Positions 27,226 to 35,993 of a DNA stretch of 64,000 nucleotides are shown piece by piece. The notes under the pieces were generated by a model. That model made no database searches. It worked only from the letters and a program-made list of their open reading frames with translations, and was not told where the DNA came from. Source of the DNA: Deferribacteraceae bacterium UBA6799 (GTDB lineage Bacteria; Chrysiogenota; Deferribacteres; Deferribacterales; Geovibrionaceae); NCBI GenBank assembly GCA_002452335.1, contig DKFJ01000010.1:139559-203558 (forward strand), given 5' to 3'. The first letter of the stretch is position 1. Every line of letters begins with the position of its first letter. The position numbers were made by a program, and so were the translations under genes.

Positions 27226-28328
27226 CAGCCTTCATCGCTGTTTTGATATTCATTCTGGGAGCTGTTACCGGTTTCTTTGCCGCATGGTATCTGGGGCGGA
27301 AGGAACGAGCCATGACCGAAGAGATGAAGGGAGTGTTCGCTCAGGTATCCATGGACAGCCTGTCGAAAAACTCTGAGGAGTTTCTGCGTCTTGCCCGTTC
27401 TGTTCTGGAGGCAAAGACAGGCGAGGGCGAGCGTCAGCTGGAAGGAAAAAAAGAGCTGATAGATGCCCAGCTGATCCATATGAAAGAAAATCTCGAAAAG
27501 ATACAGCTTTTTATGTCCTCTATGGAAAAAGAGAGAGAGGCGAAATTCTCTGAGATTACAGAACAGATAAAAAGCACTGTCCGCCAGACAGAGAGACTGA
27601 CAGATGTGACCGGAGATCTCAGCAGAGCGCTGTCTTCATCCGCCGAGAGAGGCAGATGGGGCGAGCGCATGGCGCTGGATATTATCCGCGCGTCAGGAAT
27701 GATAGAGAATGTGAACTACAGAGAACAGCCAACCATGAAGAACGGAAGCAGACCGGATTTCACATTTTATCTGCCGAAGGGAATGGCGCTGAACATGGAC
27801 GTAAAGTTTCCTCTGGACAATTACACCCGTTATTATCAGACCGAAGGCGCAGAGAAGGAAGCCTGTCTGAAGGCGTTCATCAAGGATGTCCGGACAAAGA
27901 TAAAAGATGTGAAGGACAGGGGATACATAGATCAGACAGAGAATACCGTGGATGTTGTTCTGCTCTTCATCCCGAATGAGAGCGTATATGAATTCATATA
28001 CTCGCACGACGATTCCGTTATGGATTTTGCCCTTGGCCACAGGGTCATACTCTGTTCACCCATGTCTCTGTTTGCCGTGCTGGCGGTGATCAGGCAGTCG
28101 GTGGAGAATTTCGCTTTCGACAGTACATCGTCAGAGATGCTGAAACTGTTCGGAGAGTTCTATAAACAGTGGGGCATGTTCACTGAAAAGCTGGAAATGA
28201 TGGGCAGAAGACTGGATGACGCCAGAAGAGAGTTCGAGACGCTCACCAGCACACGCAAGAATCAGCTTGAAAAACCTCTGGAAAAGATAGAAACCATCCG
28301 CCGTGAAAAGGGGCTGGAGATAGAATAA
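27222..28328 (+). CDS. rmuC: DNA recombination protein RmuC
   Basis: 368 residues: N-terminal membrane helix (about 3-22), coiled coil (about 40-130), and the RmuC nuclease-like domain with GRWGERMALDIIRASGMIENVNY, RPDFTFYLPKGMALNMDVKFPLDNY and VVLLFIPNESVYEFI. Related to PD-(D/E)xK nucleases; limits inversions and processes recombination intermediates. It is coupled to cbiC by ATGA, though no functional link to cobamides is known. Confidence 0.95.
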   Translation: MTAFIAVLIFILGAVTGFFAAWYLGRKERAMTEEMKGVFAQVSMDSLSKNSEEFLRLARSVLEAKTGEGERQLEGKKELIDAQLIHMKENLEKIQLFMSSMEKEREAKFSEITEQIKSTVRQTERLTDVTGDLSRALSSSAERGRWGERMALDIIRASGMIENVNYREQPTMKNGSRPDFTFYLPKGMALNMDVKFPLDNYTRYYQTEGAEKEACLKAFIKDVRTKIKDVKDRGYIDQTENTVDVVLLFIPNESVYEFIYSHDDSVMDFALGHRVILCSPMSLFAVLAVIRQSVENFAFDSTSSEMLKLFGEFYKQWGMFTEKLEMMGRRLDDARREFETLTSTRKNQLEKPLEKIETIRREKGLEIE

Positions 28329-28352
28329 CATTGCTATGACGTTTTTTCGAGT

Positions 28353-28384
28353 CATTGCGAAGCCCGAAGGGCTGTGGCAATCTC
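28353..28384. repeat. REP-like palindromic element
   Basis: A nested palindrome: ATTGC (28354-28358) with GCAAT (28377-28381) outside and AGCCC with GGGCT inside. The CATTGCGA...GCAATCTC form is that of short dispersed palindromes between genes in many bacteria. It lies between the convergent ends of rmuC and the LysE gene and may stop transcription. Only one copy is seen in this window. Confidence 0.5.
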
Positions 28385-28387
28385 TAT

Positions 28388-29023
28388 TTATTTGTTCTGT
28401 ATCAGTGCCAGACGTATTCCCAGATATATCATCACAGAGCCGAGGGCTTTGTTCAAAAGTCCTGACATCCGCTGGTTTCCACGGAAAAACGCTGTGGTAT
28501 TGCCGGCAGTGAAGACCACAACTACCTCAACCAGAAGCCCCACCATCACCACCAGAGAGCCGAGAATGAAAAGCTGGGCGGAAGTGTGTCCTAATTCCAC
28601 TCTGACAAACTGAGGAAGAAAAGCCATAAAGAAAATTGCCGGTTTCGGGTTGAAAAGATCTATCAGAATTCCCTGTTTATAAGCCTTGAAAAAAGTGATG
28701 CTTTTGTCTTGCCCCTCTTTGAAATGCACGGGTCCGGTCTTTGAGCGGAATGCCTTTACTCCCAGATAGATAAGGTAAACAGCGCCAACGAGCTTGACAG
28801 CGGTGAACGCCACAGCGGAAGCCGCCATGATAGCGGACAGCCCGAGCGCCGCCATTGTCACATGGACCATTGCGCCTGAACAGACGCCCAGCATAGACGC
28901 CAGCCCCGCTTTGGTGCCTTTGGCTATGGTCTGAGAGAGGATATAAAGCAGGTCGGGACCGGGTGAAACGCACAGAGCAAAAGCTGCCGAAAAAAAGAGA
29001 AGCCAATATGACAATGATTCCAT
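28388..29023 (-). CDS. LysE/RhtB family exporter
   Basis: 211 residues with six hydrophobic segments. Starts MESLSYWLLFFSAAFALCVSPGPDLLYILSQ, where SPGPD is the family signature, followed by GTKAGLASMLGVCSGA, and FNPKPAIFFMAFLPQFV in the second half. Exports amino acids or related small molecules; substrate not predictable. It starts immediately after the stop of the upstream coiled-coil gene, so the two are probably one operon. Confidence 0.9.
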   Translation of the reverse strand: MESLSYWLLFFSAAFALCVSPGPDLLYILSQTIAKGTKAGLASMLGVCSGAMVHVTMAALGLSAIMAASAVAFTAVKLVGAVYLIYLGVKAFRSKTGPVHFKEGQDKSITFFKAYKQGILIDLFNPKPAIFFMAFLPQFVRVELGHTSAQLFILGSLVVMVGLLVEVVVVFTAGNTTAFFRGNQRMSGLLNKALGSVMIYLGIRLALIQNK

Positions 29024-29869
29024 CTAACTACCTATGTGCTTGTTTTGTGAAAAGATTTCGTTGATCGAGTTGATCAGAGACACCTGAGATTCGTTATCCG
29101 CTTTTACGTTATCCAGAAAATCCGTGATAACCATTAGCACGTCCGTGCGGTAATCCTCCAGAGCGGCTGAGGTCTTTTTTATAGTATCTACCAGATGTTT
29201 GTTGTTTTCTCTGAGTATTTCATTTTTCTTTTTCAGATCCGCGCCTATTTTGAAATCGCTGGTGTAGGCGATCTCTTTCTGACCTTTTTCCATAACTTTG
29301 TAGCTCTCGGCGAGATCCTGAAGCTGTTTCTTCAGCTTGTTCATCTCTTTTTCTCTCTCGATCATATCACGGGTCTGTTTGTCCATCTGCTCATAGGCGT
29401 CTTTTGCCTGAGCCTCAAGGATTATTATCTCTTCTTTCTGGCGCTTATCGGTTATGGAGAATTTTTTCTTCTCCTTGTCGAACTCCGCCACCAGTTTGTC
29501 CAGCAGAACTTTGTTAATGTCGCCATCATCTGCTGTGGGGTTGTATCCGCATGCGTTGGATGAAAGTGTGATCAGGCTCATCACAAAGCTGTTAAGAACA
29601 GTCCCAGTGCCAGGATCCTGAACGAAAAGAGTGATGCCGTCACCCAGACGGAAGATGTGAAGGTTTACCTTTTCACCGCCCTGGGTTATGGGCACCTGCA
29701 TAACGTTAGGGTTCTGTATCATTTGTTTGAGCTGAGCCGGCAGTTTAGACTGTTTTAACACACCGCCTTTCACAACATGCAGAACATCTCCGCCCTGATG
29801 CACAAACATCTGCTGGTCGAAGAAGTTACTGAAATCTATTATCGATTTGAGTGTGCCGCTGCCCTGCAT
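29024..29869 (-). CDS. Unrecognised protein with coiled coil
   Basis: 281 residues, no family recognised. Residues 1-105 look like a small globular domain with alternating beta strands (HQGGDVLHVVKGG, VNLHIFRLGDGITLFVQD) that hints at a beta-sandwich or Roadblock-like fold; residues 118-265 are heavily charged and heptad-like (for example EKEMNKLKKQLQDLAES), a long coiled coil. No signal peptide or membrane helix, so probably cytoplasmic. Co-transcribed with the LysE gene. A signalling or structural scaffold is possible but this is a guess. Confidence 0.7.
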   Translation of the reverse strand: MQGSGTLKSIIDFSNFFDQQMFVHQGGDVLHVVKGGVLKQSKLPAQLKQMIQNPNVMQVPITQGGEKVNLHIFRLGDGITLFVQDPGTGTVLNSFVMSLITLSSNACGYNPTADDGDINKVLLDKLVAEFDKEKKKFSITDKRQKEEIIILEAQAKDAYEQMDKQTRDMIEREKEMNKLKKQLQDLAESYKVMEKGQKEIAYTSDFKIGADLKKKNEILRENNKHLVDTIKKTSAALEDYRTDVLMVITDFLDNVKADNESQVSLINSINEIFSQNKHIGS

Positions 29870-29950
29870 TGAAGCTCCATAATGGTTACTGTGTAAATAT
29901 AATACAGGCTAAAGACATATTTAGTCCAGTTCAAAAAAAGTTAAATCAAT

Positions 29951-29981
29951 AAAAAAAAAGGCGGTCATAAGACCGCCTTTT
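29951..29981 (-). terminator. Terminator of citrate synthase gene
   Basis: Stem AAAAGGCGGTC (29956-29966) with GACCGCCTTTT (29971-29981), loop ATAA. Read on the minus strand it ends in a run of U from the A tract 29951-29959. Confidence 0.9.
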
Positions 29982-30006
29982 GTATAACCAACCTTTAGAG
30001 GTTAAA

Positions 30007-31311
30007 TTATTTTGTGATTCCAGCAGCTGCTTCGAGCATATCAGTTGTAACTGATTTAGGACGCTCGATAGCGTAGCCGAGAGCTCTGTCCCATGTGATG
30101 TTAGCAAGAACACCAAGTGCTCTACCAACGCCGAACAGAACTGTGTAGAAGTCATACTCTGTAAGACCGTAGTACCACTGGATAACACCTGACTGAGCGT
30201 CAACGTTAGGCCAGGGGTTTTTAGCTTTACCATGCTCAAGAAGGATGCCGGGGGCAACTTCATAGATCATAGCAACTACTTTGAAAAGTTCATCTTCAGG
30301 CAGATATTTTTGGCAATATTCGCGCTGTGATGTGTATCTGGGGTCAGTTTTTCTAAGAACAGCATGTCCGTATCCGGGGATAACAGATCCGCCTTTCAGA
30401 GTGTCCCACAGGAATTTAACAAGGTCTTCTTTTGTAGGTACTTTTCCGCCGAGTTTAGCGTAAACGTCCTGGATCCAGCCCAGAACTTCCTGGTTAGCAA
30501 GACCGTGCAGGGGACCTGCAAGACCGTTGATACCAGCTGACAGAGCGTAGTAAGCATCTGACAGAGCTGAAGCAACAAGGTGTGTTGTGTGAGCGGAAAC
30601 GTTTCCTGACTCGTGGTCTGAGTGAAGGATGAAGTACATTCTGGCAACGTCATCATAAGGAGGTTTGATTCCCATCATGTGAGCGAAGTTACCGCCGAAG
30701 TCAAGGCTGTAATCGGGAGCGATGGGTGTGTCGCCTTTGTATTTCATTCTGTAGATGTATGCGGCGATCTCGGGAAGTTTAGCAAGAAGATCTGTTGAAT
30801 CTTCATACATAGAGTCCCAAGCTACCATTTTGTTGAAGCCTGAAGCGTAGAATTTAGCGAATTTAGATTCACGCTGCATAGAGAGGATAGCCGCAGAGAA
30901 CATAACCATGGGGTGAGTGTCTCTGGGGATAGCTCTCAGGATGTCGAAAACATACTGAGGAACCTGAGCGCGTGTTTTGAAATCGGCAACAACTTCTTCA
31001 GCCTGAGCTTTTGTGGGGATGTCGCCTGTCAGAAGGAGATACCAGAAACCTTCAACATAAGGATAATCTTTGCCGTTAGGCTTGGGGAGTTTTTCCATAA
31101 CTTCAGGAATTGTATAACCGCGGAAACGGATACCTTCCATCGGGTCAAGGTAGGAGATATCTGTAACGAGAGATTTAATACCTCTACCACCGCCGATACA
31201 CTGCTCGATTGTATATTCGCCAAGTTTTACGTTGCCGAATTCTTTCAGCAGTCTTGTAGTCCTAGGACGGTGCTCATCAATTTTCTGCTTAAGTACTTCT
31301 TTAAGTCCCAT
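30007..31311 (-). CDS. gltA: Citrate synthase, mitochondrial-like type
   Basis: 434 residues from ATG 31311, preceded by GGAGG at 7 nt. Condenses oxaloacetate and acetyl-CoA, or runs backwards in reversed oxidative TCA organisms. The sequence follows the eukaryotic-type enzyme rather than the E. coli allosteric type: no N-terminal NADH-binding domain, SDHESGNVSAHTTHLVASALSD (active-site His), GINGLAGPLHGLANQEVL (second His) and VIPGYGHAVLRKTDPRY. Similar enzymes are known in Geobacter and Deferribacteres. The codon use looks like a highly expressed gene. Own promoter and strong terminator, so monocistronic. Confidence 0.95.
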   Translation of the reverse strand: MGLKEVLKQKIDEHRPRTTRLLKEFGNVKLGEYTIEQCIGGGRGIKSLVTDISYLDPMEGIRFRGYTIPEVMEKLPKPNGKDYPYVEGFWYLLLTGDIPTKAQAEEVVADFKTRAQVPQYVFDILRAIPRDTHPMVMFSAAILSMQRESKFAKFYASGFNKMVAWDSMYEDSTDLLAKLPEIAAYIYRMKYKGDTPIAPDYSLDFGGNFAHMMGIKPPYDDVARMYFILHSDHESGNVSAHTTHLVASALSDAYYALSAGINGLAGPLHGLANQEVLGWIQDVYAKLGGKVPTKEDLVKFLWDTLKGGSVIPGYGHAVLRKTDPRYTSQREYCQKYLPEDELFKVVAMIYEVAPGILLEHGKAKNPWPNVDAQSGVIQWYYGLTEYDFYTVLFGVGRALGVLANITWDRALGYAIERPKSVTTDMLEAAAGITK

Positions 31312-31356
31312 TGAAATGCCTCCACTTTTTATTGTCTTAGATTTAAACACTGTTTA

Positions 31357-31385
31357 TTTTTAGCATTAATGATACCCCATGTCAA
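31357..31385 (-). promoter_or_regulatory. Candidate gltA promoter
   Basis: On the minus strand TTGACA (31385-31380), 17-nt spacer, TAAAAA (31362-31357). The -35 is perfect and the -10 is weak. Transcription would start about 40 nt before the ATG. Confidence 0.45.
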
Positions 31386-31592
31386 TATAGAAATTGTATA
31401 CAGTGTGCATTAATCGGTCTTTTCAGGGTGGGGTAAAAAGTGATTTAAAATGATATTTTAAATATATGTAACAAAGATTTATAATTGACCTGACAGATAA
31501 GAATATGACATAATCAAAAAAATAAAAATGCAAAAAGACGCTATTTCAAATATCATCAATCGTTTTGTTCAGGCGCCTAAAAAGGGGCAAAT

Positions 31593-32432
31593 ATGCTCGG
31601 ATTTATATTTATAGTTTTCAGCGCTTTCACACACTCACTCTGGAATATTCTTTTGAAGAGATCAGAGAATAAGTACGCTTTCAATTTTTACATGCATTTT
31701 GCAAATATTCTTTTCTTTACAGTGGTTTATCTGATTTTTTTCAAGCATTATCTCTATATATCCTATCCGGTGATCATCAGCGCTTTTATGGCGGCGGTGT
31801 TTTTTTCTGTTTATCACCTGTTAGTTTCGTCCGCTTATAAATATTCCGATGTTTCTCTGGTTTATCCTCTGACAACATCGTCGCCGCTTTTTATTCTGTT
31901 GTGGGCGGTTTTATTTCTTAAGGAACATCTGACATTTACTGGTGTCGTTGGCATAGTTTTAACCGTTATAGGAACAGTCGTTCTAAACCACGTCAGGGGT
32001 AAAGGTCTTAATTTTGGAAAAGGAGCTGTTTTTGCCCTTATCGGTGCGTTCTTCTATTCGTTTGGAGCATTGGTTGATAAAAAAGGCGTGTCGCAGGGCA
32101 ACTTTATATTATATGTCTACTGCATGTCATTCTTTATGACCTGTTTTATTTTTTTGTATTCCAAGCAGAGGGGTGATCTGACACTGGATTACATAAAAAA
32201 AGACAAGTGGTGGGTTGCTCTGGCAGGGGTGGTAGTTTTTGCCTCTTTCATCTCCTACCGCTACGGTCTGACAATGGTAAATCTTTCCTACGCTTCCGCC
32301 ATCAGACAGGTCAGCACGCTGTTCGGAGCTGTGATGGGTGTTATGTTCTTTAAAGAAAAATTCACTGTTAACAGAGCCTTAGGTACGGTGCTGATCATGT
32401 GCGGCATAGTCTTGATAAAAATTGGCATGTGA
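31593..32432 (+). CDS. EamA/DMT family transporter
   Basis: 279 residues, ten hydrophobic helices in two EamA repeats; the repeat ends VSLVYPLTTSSPLFILLWAVLFLKEHLTFTG and VNLSYASAIRQVSTLFGAVMGVMFFKEKFTVNRALG both carry the conserved FLKE/FFKE motif. Drug/metabolite exporter of unknown substrate. Starts after AAGGGG; single gene followed by a structured region and terminator. Confidence 0.88.
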   Translation: MLGFIFIVFSAFTHSLWNILLKRSENKYAFNFYMHFANILFFTVVYLIFFKHYLYISYPVIISAFMAAVFFSVYHLLVSSAYKYSDVSLVYPLTTSSPLFILLWAVLFLKEHLTFTGVVGIVLTVIGTVVLNHVRGKGLNFGKGAVFALIGAFFYSFGALVDKKGVSQGNFILYVYCMSFFMTCFIFLYSKQRGDLTLDYIKKDKWWVALAGVVVFASFISYRYGLTMVNLSYASAIRQVSTLFGAVMGVMFFKEKFTVNRALGTVLIMCGIVLIKIGM

Positions 32433-32444
32433 CTTGATATAACA

Positions 32445-32520
32445 TCAGTGGTAGCGGAACAACCGCGCCACCGAGACGGAGCTCATGGGGTGCCGACAGG
32501 ATGTCGGCTTTCCTTTTTTT
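32445..32520 (+). terminator. Two-hairpin region ending in a Rho-independent terminator
   Basis: First hairpin: GTGG..GCGG paired with CCGC..CCAC around AACAA (about 32449-32472). Second: GCCGACA (32492-32498) with TGTCGGC (32502-32508) and a T run. The second is a clear terminator of the DMT gene; the first, and the conserved-looking spacer between, might be a small leader RNA for the MoaE-like gene 60 nt further on. Confidence 0.7.
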
Positions 32521-32582
32521 ACCCCTAGAACTTTCACGCCGAATATATTACTATCTCTTTATCAGCAGATAAGGAGATCAGG

Positions 32583-32948
32583 ATGGACATTTCAAAAACA
32601 ATCGCAGAGCTGAAACAGGACCCCAAGTTCGCTGAGAACGTTGGAATGATACTGGTGCATAACGGCATAGTCAGAGGCTGGAGCAGAGGTGACGGCTCTT
32701 CTGTCACTGCGATGGAAGTAAAGAACGACTATGAAAAGATAGAGGCGATCCGCAGAGACGTGGAGAGCATGGAAGGCATATATAAGGTAGTGATAGAGGC
32801 CAGAGAGGGCGTGATGAAGCCCGGAGACGATGTTCTCTTTCTGATAGTCTGCGGAGACATCAGAGAAAACGTGAAACCCGCTCTCGGTATTCTGCTGGAC
32901 AGAGTGAAGTCCGAAGCGGTCACGAAAAAAGAACATAAAATAATGTAA
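32583..32948 (+). CDS. MoaE-like molybdopterin synthase large-subunit family protein
   Basis: 121 residues, aligning in pattern with MoaE: GMILVHNGIVRGWSRG near the start, a central helix DYEKIEAIRRDVESMEG and YKVVIEAREGVMKPGDDVLFLIVCGDIRE before the C-terminal KSEAVTKKEHKI with the lysines used in catalysis. MoaE with MoaD inserts sulfur into precursor Z. It is shorter than classical MoaE (about 150) and lacks the usual HR motif, so a related regulatory or divergent member is possible. Starts after AAGGAGATCAGG; monocistronic. Confidence 0.7.
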   Translation: MDISKTIAELKQDPKFAENVGMILVHNGIVRGWSRGDGSSVTAMEVKNDYEKIEAIRRDVESMEGIYKVVIEAREGVMKPGDDVLFLIVCGDIRENVKPALGILLDRVKSEAVTKKEHKIM

Positions 32949-32954
32949 AAGAGA

Positions 32955-32978
32955 AGGGGGCGTCTGCCCCCTTTTTTT
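32955..32978. terminator. Bidirectional terminator between convergent genes
   Basis: AGGGGGC (32955-32961) with GCCCCCT (32966-32972), loop GTCT, T run after it; the T run overlaps the stop codon of the CBS-ACT gene on the other strand. Confidence 0.88.
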
Positions 32979-33621
32979 ATCCTCTGAAAAGTATCTCGGC
33001 GTCCGGATATTTTTCCAGAATGTCGTTTTTCATCTTAACAGCGTCGCCCGCGCCTCTGGTGCGGATAACTACCTTCCTCTTGTCCTTCATGTCTATATGA
33101 CCGCTCAGTATGCTCTCTATGCCGAAACCGCAGCTTCTCACCACGTCTCCCGCCGCTCTGATGCTTCCGGAGATATCTTCCAGAATAAATGTGATGCGGT
33201 ATCCTTTTTTACTGCCGCCGGTGATATCTATCATCGCCTTAAAGATATCTTTGTCGGAGATGATTCCTATCAGGGTGTCTTTTTCGACAACAGGCAGACA
33301 GCCGATGTTGTGTTCCATCATCATCAGCGCCGCTTCCTCTATAGGCAGGCTGGGTTCAGCCACAAAAACGCTGTCGCCGGCTATCTCTGATATCTTTGTA
33401 TTTTCCAGCAGATAGTTCATCTCATAAACATCCAGACATGTTCCTTTAGAAGGCAGGTATTCCTTCAGCTTTCTGTCGGAAACCAGACCCTTCAGTCTGT
33501 TTTTGTCCATCACGGGAATATGCTTGATGTTTTTGTCTCTCATCAGCCTGACAGCGGCGACCACGCTGTCGTTTATATCAACGGTAAAAACTGTTTTAGT
33601 CATCCAGTCCTTTACATACAT
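32977..33621 (-). CDS. CBS-pair and ACT domain protein (AcuB-like)
   Basis: 214 residues: two CBS motifs (about 1-60 with VKDWMTKTVFTVDINDSV and HIPVMDKNRLKGLVSDRKL; about 75-132 with VAEPSLPIEEAALMM and GCLPVVEKDTLIGIISDKDIF) and a C-terminal ACT-like domain (about 142-210, ITFILEDISGSIRAAGDVV). CBS pairs bind adenine nucleotides and ACT domains amino acids, so this is a probable energy or amino-acid sensor. It lies upstream on the same strand (18 nt downstream of livF), which suggests a place in the liv operon or a regulatory link to it. Confidence 0.85.
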   Translation of the reverse strand: MYVKDWMTKTVFTVDINDSVVAAVRLMRDKNIKHIPVMDKNRLKGLVSDRKLKEYLPSKGTCLDVYEMNYLLENTKISEIAGDSVFVAEPSLPIEEAALMMMEHNIGCLPVVEKDTLIGIISDKDIFKAMIDITGGSKKGYRITFILEDISGSIRAAGDVVRSCGFGIESILSGHIDMKDKRKVVIRTRGAGDAVKMKNDILEKYPDAEILFRG

Positions 33622-33639
33622 ATATAAATCCTCCGTATT

Positions 33640-34344
33640 TCACACGCCCAGATACGCGGCCTTTACATGTTCGTTATCTGCCAGCTCAGCGGCTTTGCCT
33701 TCCATGATCAGTTTTCCGTTCTCCAGAACGTATGCTCTGTCGGCTATGGACAGCGTCTGTTTAACGTTCTGTTCCACTATCAGCACGGTCATTCCCTCTG
33801 ACCGCACCTGCTTGATTACTCTGAAAACTTCCTTCACCAGAATGGGAGCAAGCCCGAGCGAAGGCTCGTCCAGCATCATCATCTTCGGCATGGACATAAG
33901 CCCTCTGCCTATGGCGAGCATCTGCTGTTCGCCTCCGGACAGAGTACCCGAAAGCTGGCGGCGTCTCTCAGACAGCCTGGGAAACAGCTCGAATATTTTT
34001 TCTTTGTTCGCCTTGCGGTTTTTCTTTGCCACTCCCTTCAGAGCGCCTATATCCAGATTCTCTTCCACGGTCATCTCCGGAAAGAGTCTTCTCGCCTCCG
34101 GCACATGCACCAGCCCCAGTTCTATCAGGTCGTAACCGTTCATGGTGTGTATGGGTTTGCCGTCGAAGATGATCCCGCCTTTCGTCAGCGGAACCAGACC
34201 AGATATGGTGCGCAGAATGGTTGACTTTCCGGCTCCGTTTGCTCCTATGAGCGCCACGATCTCTCCGGGGGACACAGTGAACGATACGTCCCAGATAACC
34301 TGAAGATCAGCGTAAAAAACGTCAATATCCTTTACCTGTATCAT
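33640..34344 (-). CDS. livF: Branched-chain amino acid ABC transporter ATPase LivF
   Basis: 234 residues. Walker A GANGAGKSTILRTI (about 34-47), LivF-type VHVPEARRLFPEMTVEENLDIGA, signature LSGGEQQMLAIGRGLM and Walker B MMLDEPSLGLAP. One of two ATPases that power a high-affinity importer for leucine/isoleucine/valine or related amides. One base after livG. Last liv gene, followed by the CBS-ACT gene. Confidence 0.93.
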   Translation of the reverse strand: MIQVKDIDVFYADLQVIWDVSFTVSPGEIVALIGANGAGKSTILRTISGLVPLTKGGIIFDGKPIHTMNGYDLIELGLVHVPEARRLFPEMTVEENLDIGALKGVAKKNRKANKEKIFELFPRLSERRRQLSGTLSGGEQQMLAIGRGLMSMPKMMMLDEPSLGLAPILVKEVFRVIKQVRSEGMTVLIVEQNVKQTLSIADRAYVLENGKLIMEGKAAELADNEHVKAAYLGV

Positions 34345-34345
34345 A

Positions 34346-35065
34346 TCAGCCCTCCCCGCCGAGATAGGCTTCCACCACCTCAGGATTGTTCCGGATCTCT
34401 TCCGGAGTCCCCTCGGCTATCTTCTGCCCGTATGTCAGCACCACTATCCTGTCGGAGATGGACATGATCACTTTCATATGGTGCTCGATTATCATGATGG
34501 TTATCCCGTTCTCTTTTATCTTTTTGATGATCTCTATGGACTTATCCAGCTCGGCGGGGTTCAGTCCGGCGAAGGATTCGTCCAGCAGAAGCAGTTTCGG
34601 TCTGGTCGCCAGAGCACGGGCTATTTCCAGACGCTTGCGCTTGCCCAGAGGAAGCCCCTTGGACAGAGTGTCTCTGTCTTCGTACAGCTCGGTGAACTTC
34701 AGAACCTCTTCGGCTATCTGTTTCGCCTCCTGCTTGGATTTTGCCCGCAGAAAAGCGGACGCCACCACATTGTCAAAAACGCTTAAGCGTCTGAGAGGCT
34801 TTACTATCTGAAATGTTCTCGCCATGCCTGCCTGGCATATCTGATAGGGTTTTTTTCCGCCGATAGAGACGCCGTTCAGAAATATCTCTCCCTTGGACGG
34901 TTTGTAAAACCCGTTGATAACATTAAAAAGAGTGGTCTTTCCGGCTCCGTTGGGACCTATGATGCCCAGAATTTCGTTGTTTTTCACTGAAAAGCTGACA
35001 TCGGAAACCGCCGCCAGACCGCCGAAATATTTTGATACGTTCTTAACTTCCAGCATATCAGGCAC
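34346..35065 (-). CDS. livG: Branched-chain amino acid ABC transporter ATPase LivG
   Basis: 239 residues. Walker A GPNGAGKTTLFNVING, LivG-type GMARTFQIVKPLRRLSVFDNV, a signature variant LPLGKRKRLEIARALAT, Walker B LLLLDESFAGLNPAE, and the C-terminal YGQKIAEGTPEEIRNNPEVVEAYLGG helix typical of LivG. The signature departs from LSGGQ, as usual for LivG. Overlaps livM by 8 bases. Confidence 0.93.
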   Translation of the reverse strand: MPDMLEVKNVSKYFGGLAAVSDVSFSVKNNEILGIIGPNGAGKTTLFNVINGFYKPSKGEIFLNGVSIGGKKPYQICQAGMARTFQIVKPLRRLSVFDNVVASAFLRAKSKQEAKQIAEEVLKFTELYEDRDTLSKGLPLGKRKRLEIARALATRPKLLLLDESFAGLNPAELDKSIEIIKKIKENGITIMIIEHHMKVIMSISDRIVVLTYGQKIAEGTPEEIRNNPEVVEAYLGGEG

Positions 35066-35993
35066 TCCTCAGACCGAAAAATCTTTTTATCTTTTTGAAA
35101 TCGCCAACGATGCCGTTTGGCAGGAAGATAATTATGAATATCAGAAGACCTCCGAATATCGCCTGGTGCATGGCTCCCAGCCCCGGGATGGATCTGACCA
35201 CCTCCTGAAGCAGAACCATGATGACAGCCCCGATGAAAGGTCCCCACTGTGTCGCCACGCCGCCAACCATTACTATCATGATGGTGATGATGGATATATC
35301 GTGCAGGGCAAATACTATGTGCGGGTCGATGTAGCCCATGTAGTTCATATAAAAAGCGCCGGCTATGCCTGTCACCACGGCGCTGACTATGAGCGCTATG
35401 GTTTTATACAGGGTAGTGTTGATACCCAGCGACTCCGCCGCGTCCTGATCCTCTCTGATGGCTACGAAGTAATAGCCCAGTTTGGTGCTGAGCAGATATT
35501 TCATCAGCAGGAAAACAGCGACGGTGATGGAGAGGATAATATAGTAGTAAGGCAGTTTGGACACCCACAGTCTCTGCTGAAGCATAATGCCCAGAGTTCC
35601 GCTGGTGAGCCACTCCATATTCTCCGCTGTCACTCTGAAAACTTCGCCGGACGCCAGCGTGGCAAGGGCGAAGAAAGGCCCCCTGAGCCTGAGCACTGCC
35701 AGACCTATGATGAATGACAGGATGCCCACCGTAAAAACGCTGAGAGGAAGACCCAGCCACGGCGACATGGACAGCTTGGAATAGAGTATGCCGGATGTAT
35801 AGGCGCCTATGCCGAAGAAGGCGGCGTGTCCGAAAGAGACCTGTCCGCAGTATCCGCTGAGCAGGTTCCACGACATGCCTATAGTGGTCCACATCAGAAG
35901 AAGGATGAAGATGTGCATCACATATGTGCTGACTCCCAGCATGGGGAATATCAGAAAAAAACCTAGTGTTATAAACGGCATATATTTTTTCAT
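35058..35993 (-). CDS. livM: Branched-chain amino acid ABC transporter permease LivM
   Basis: 311 residues, about nine hydrophobic helices. Starts with the family stretch NLLSGYCGQVSFGHAAFFGIGAYTSGIL and contains the cytoplasmic coupling-loop motif FVAIREDQDAAESLGINTTLYKT. Membrane pore with LivH. Start overlaps the livH stop by 4 bases; stop overlaps livG by 8. Confidence 0.93.
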   Translation of the reverse strand: MKKYMPFITLGFFLIFPMLGVSTYVMHIFILLLMWTTIGMSWNLLSGYCGQVSFGHAAFFGIGAYTSGILYSKLSMSPWLGLPLSVFTVGILSFIIGLAVLRLRGPFFALATLASGEVFRVTAENMEWLTSGTLGIMLQQRLWVSKLPYYYIILSITVAVFLLMKYLLSTKLGYYFVAIREDQDAAESLGINTTLYKTIALIVSAVVTGIAGAFYMNYMGYIDPHIVFALHDISIITIMIVMVGGVATQWGPFIGAVIMVLLQEVVRSIPGLGAMHQAIFGGLLIFIIIFLPNGIVGDFKKIKRFFGLRSA

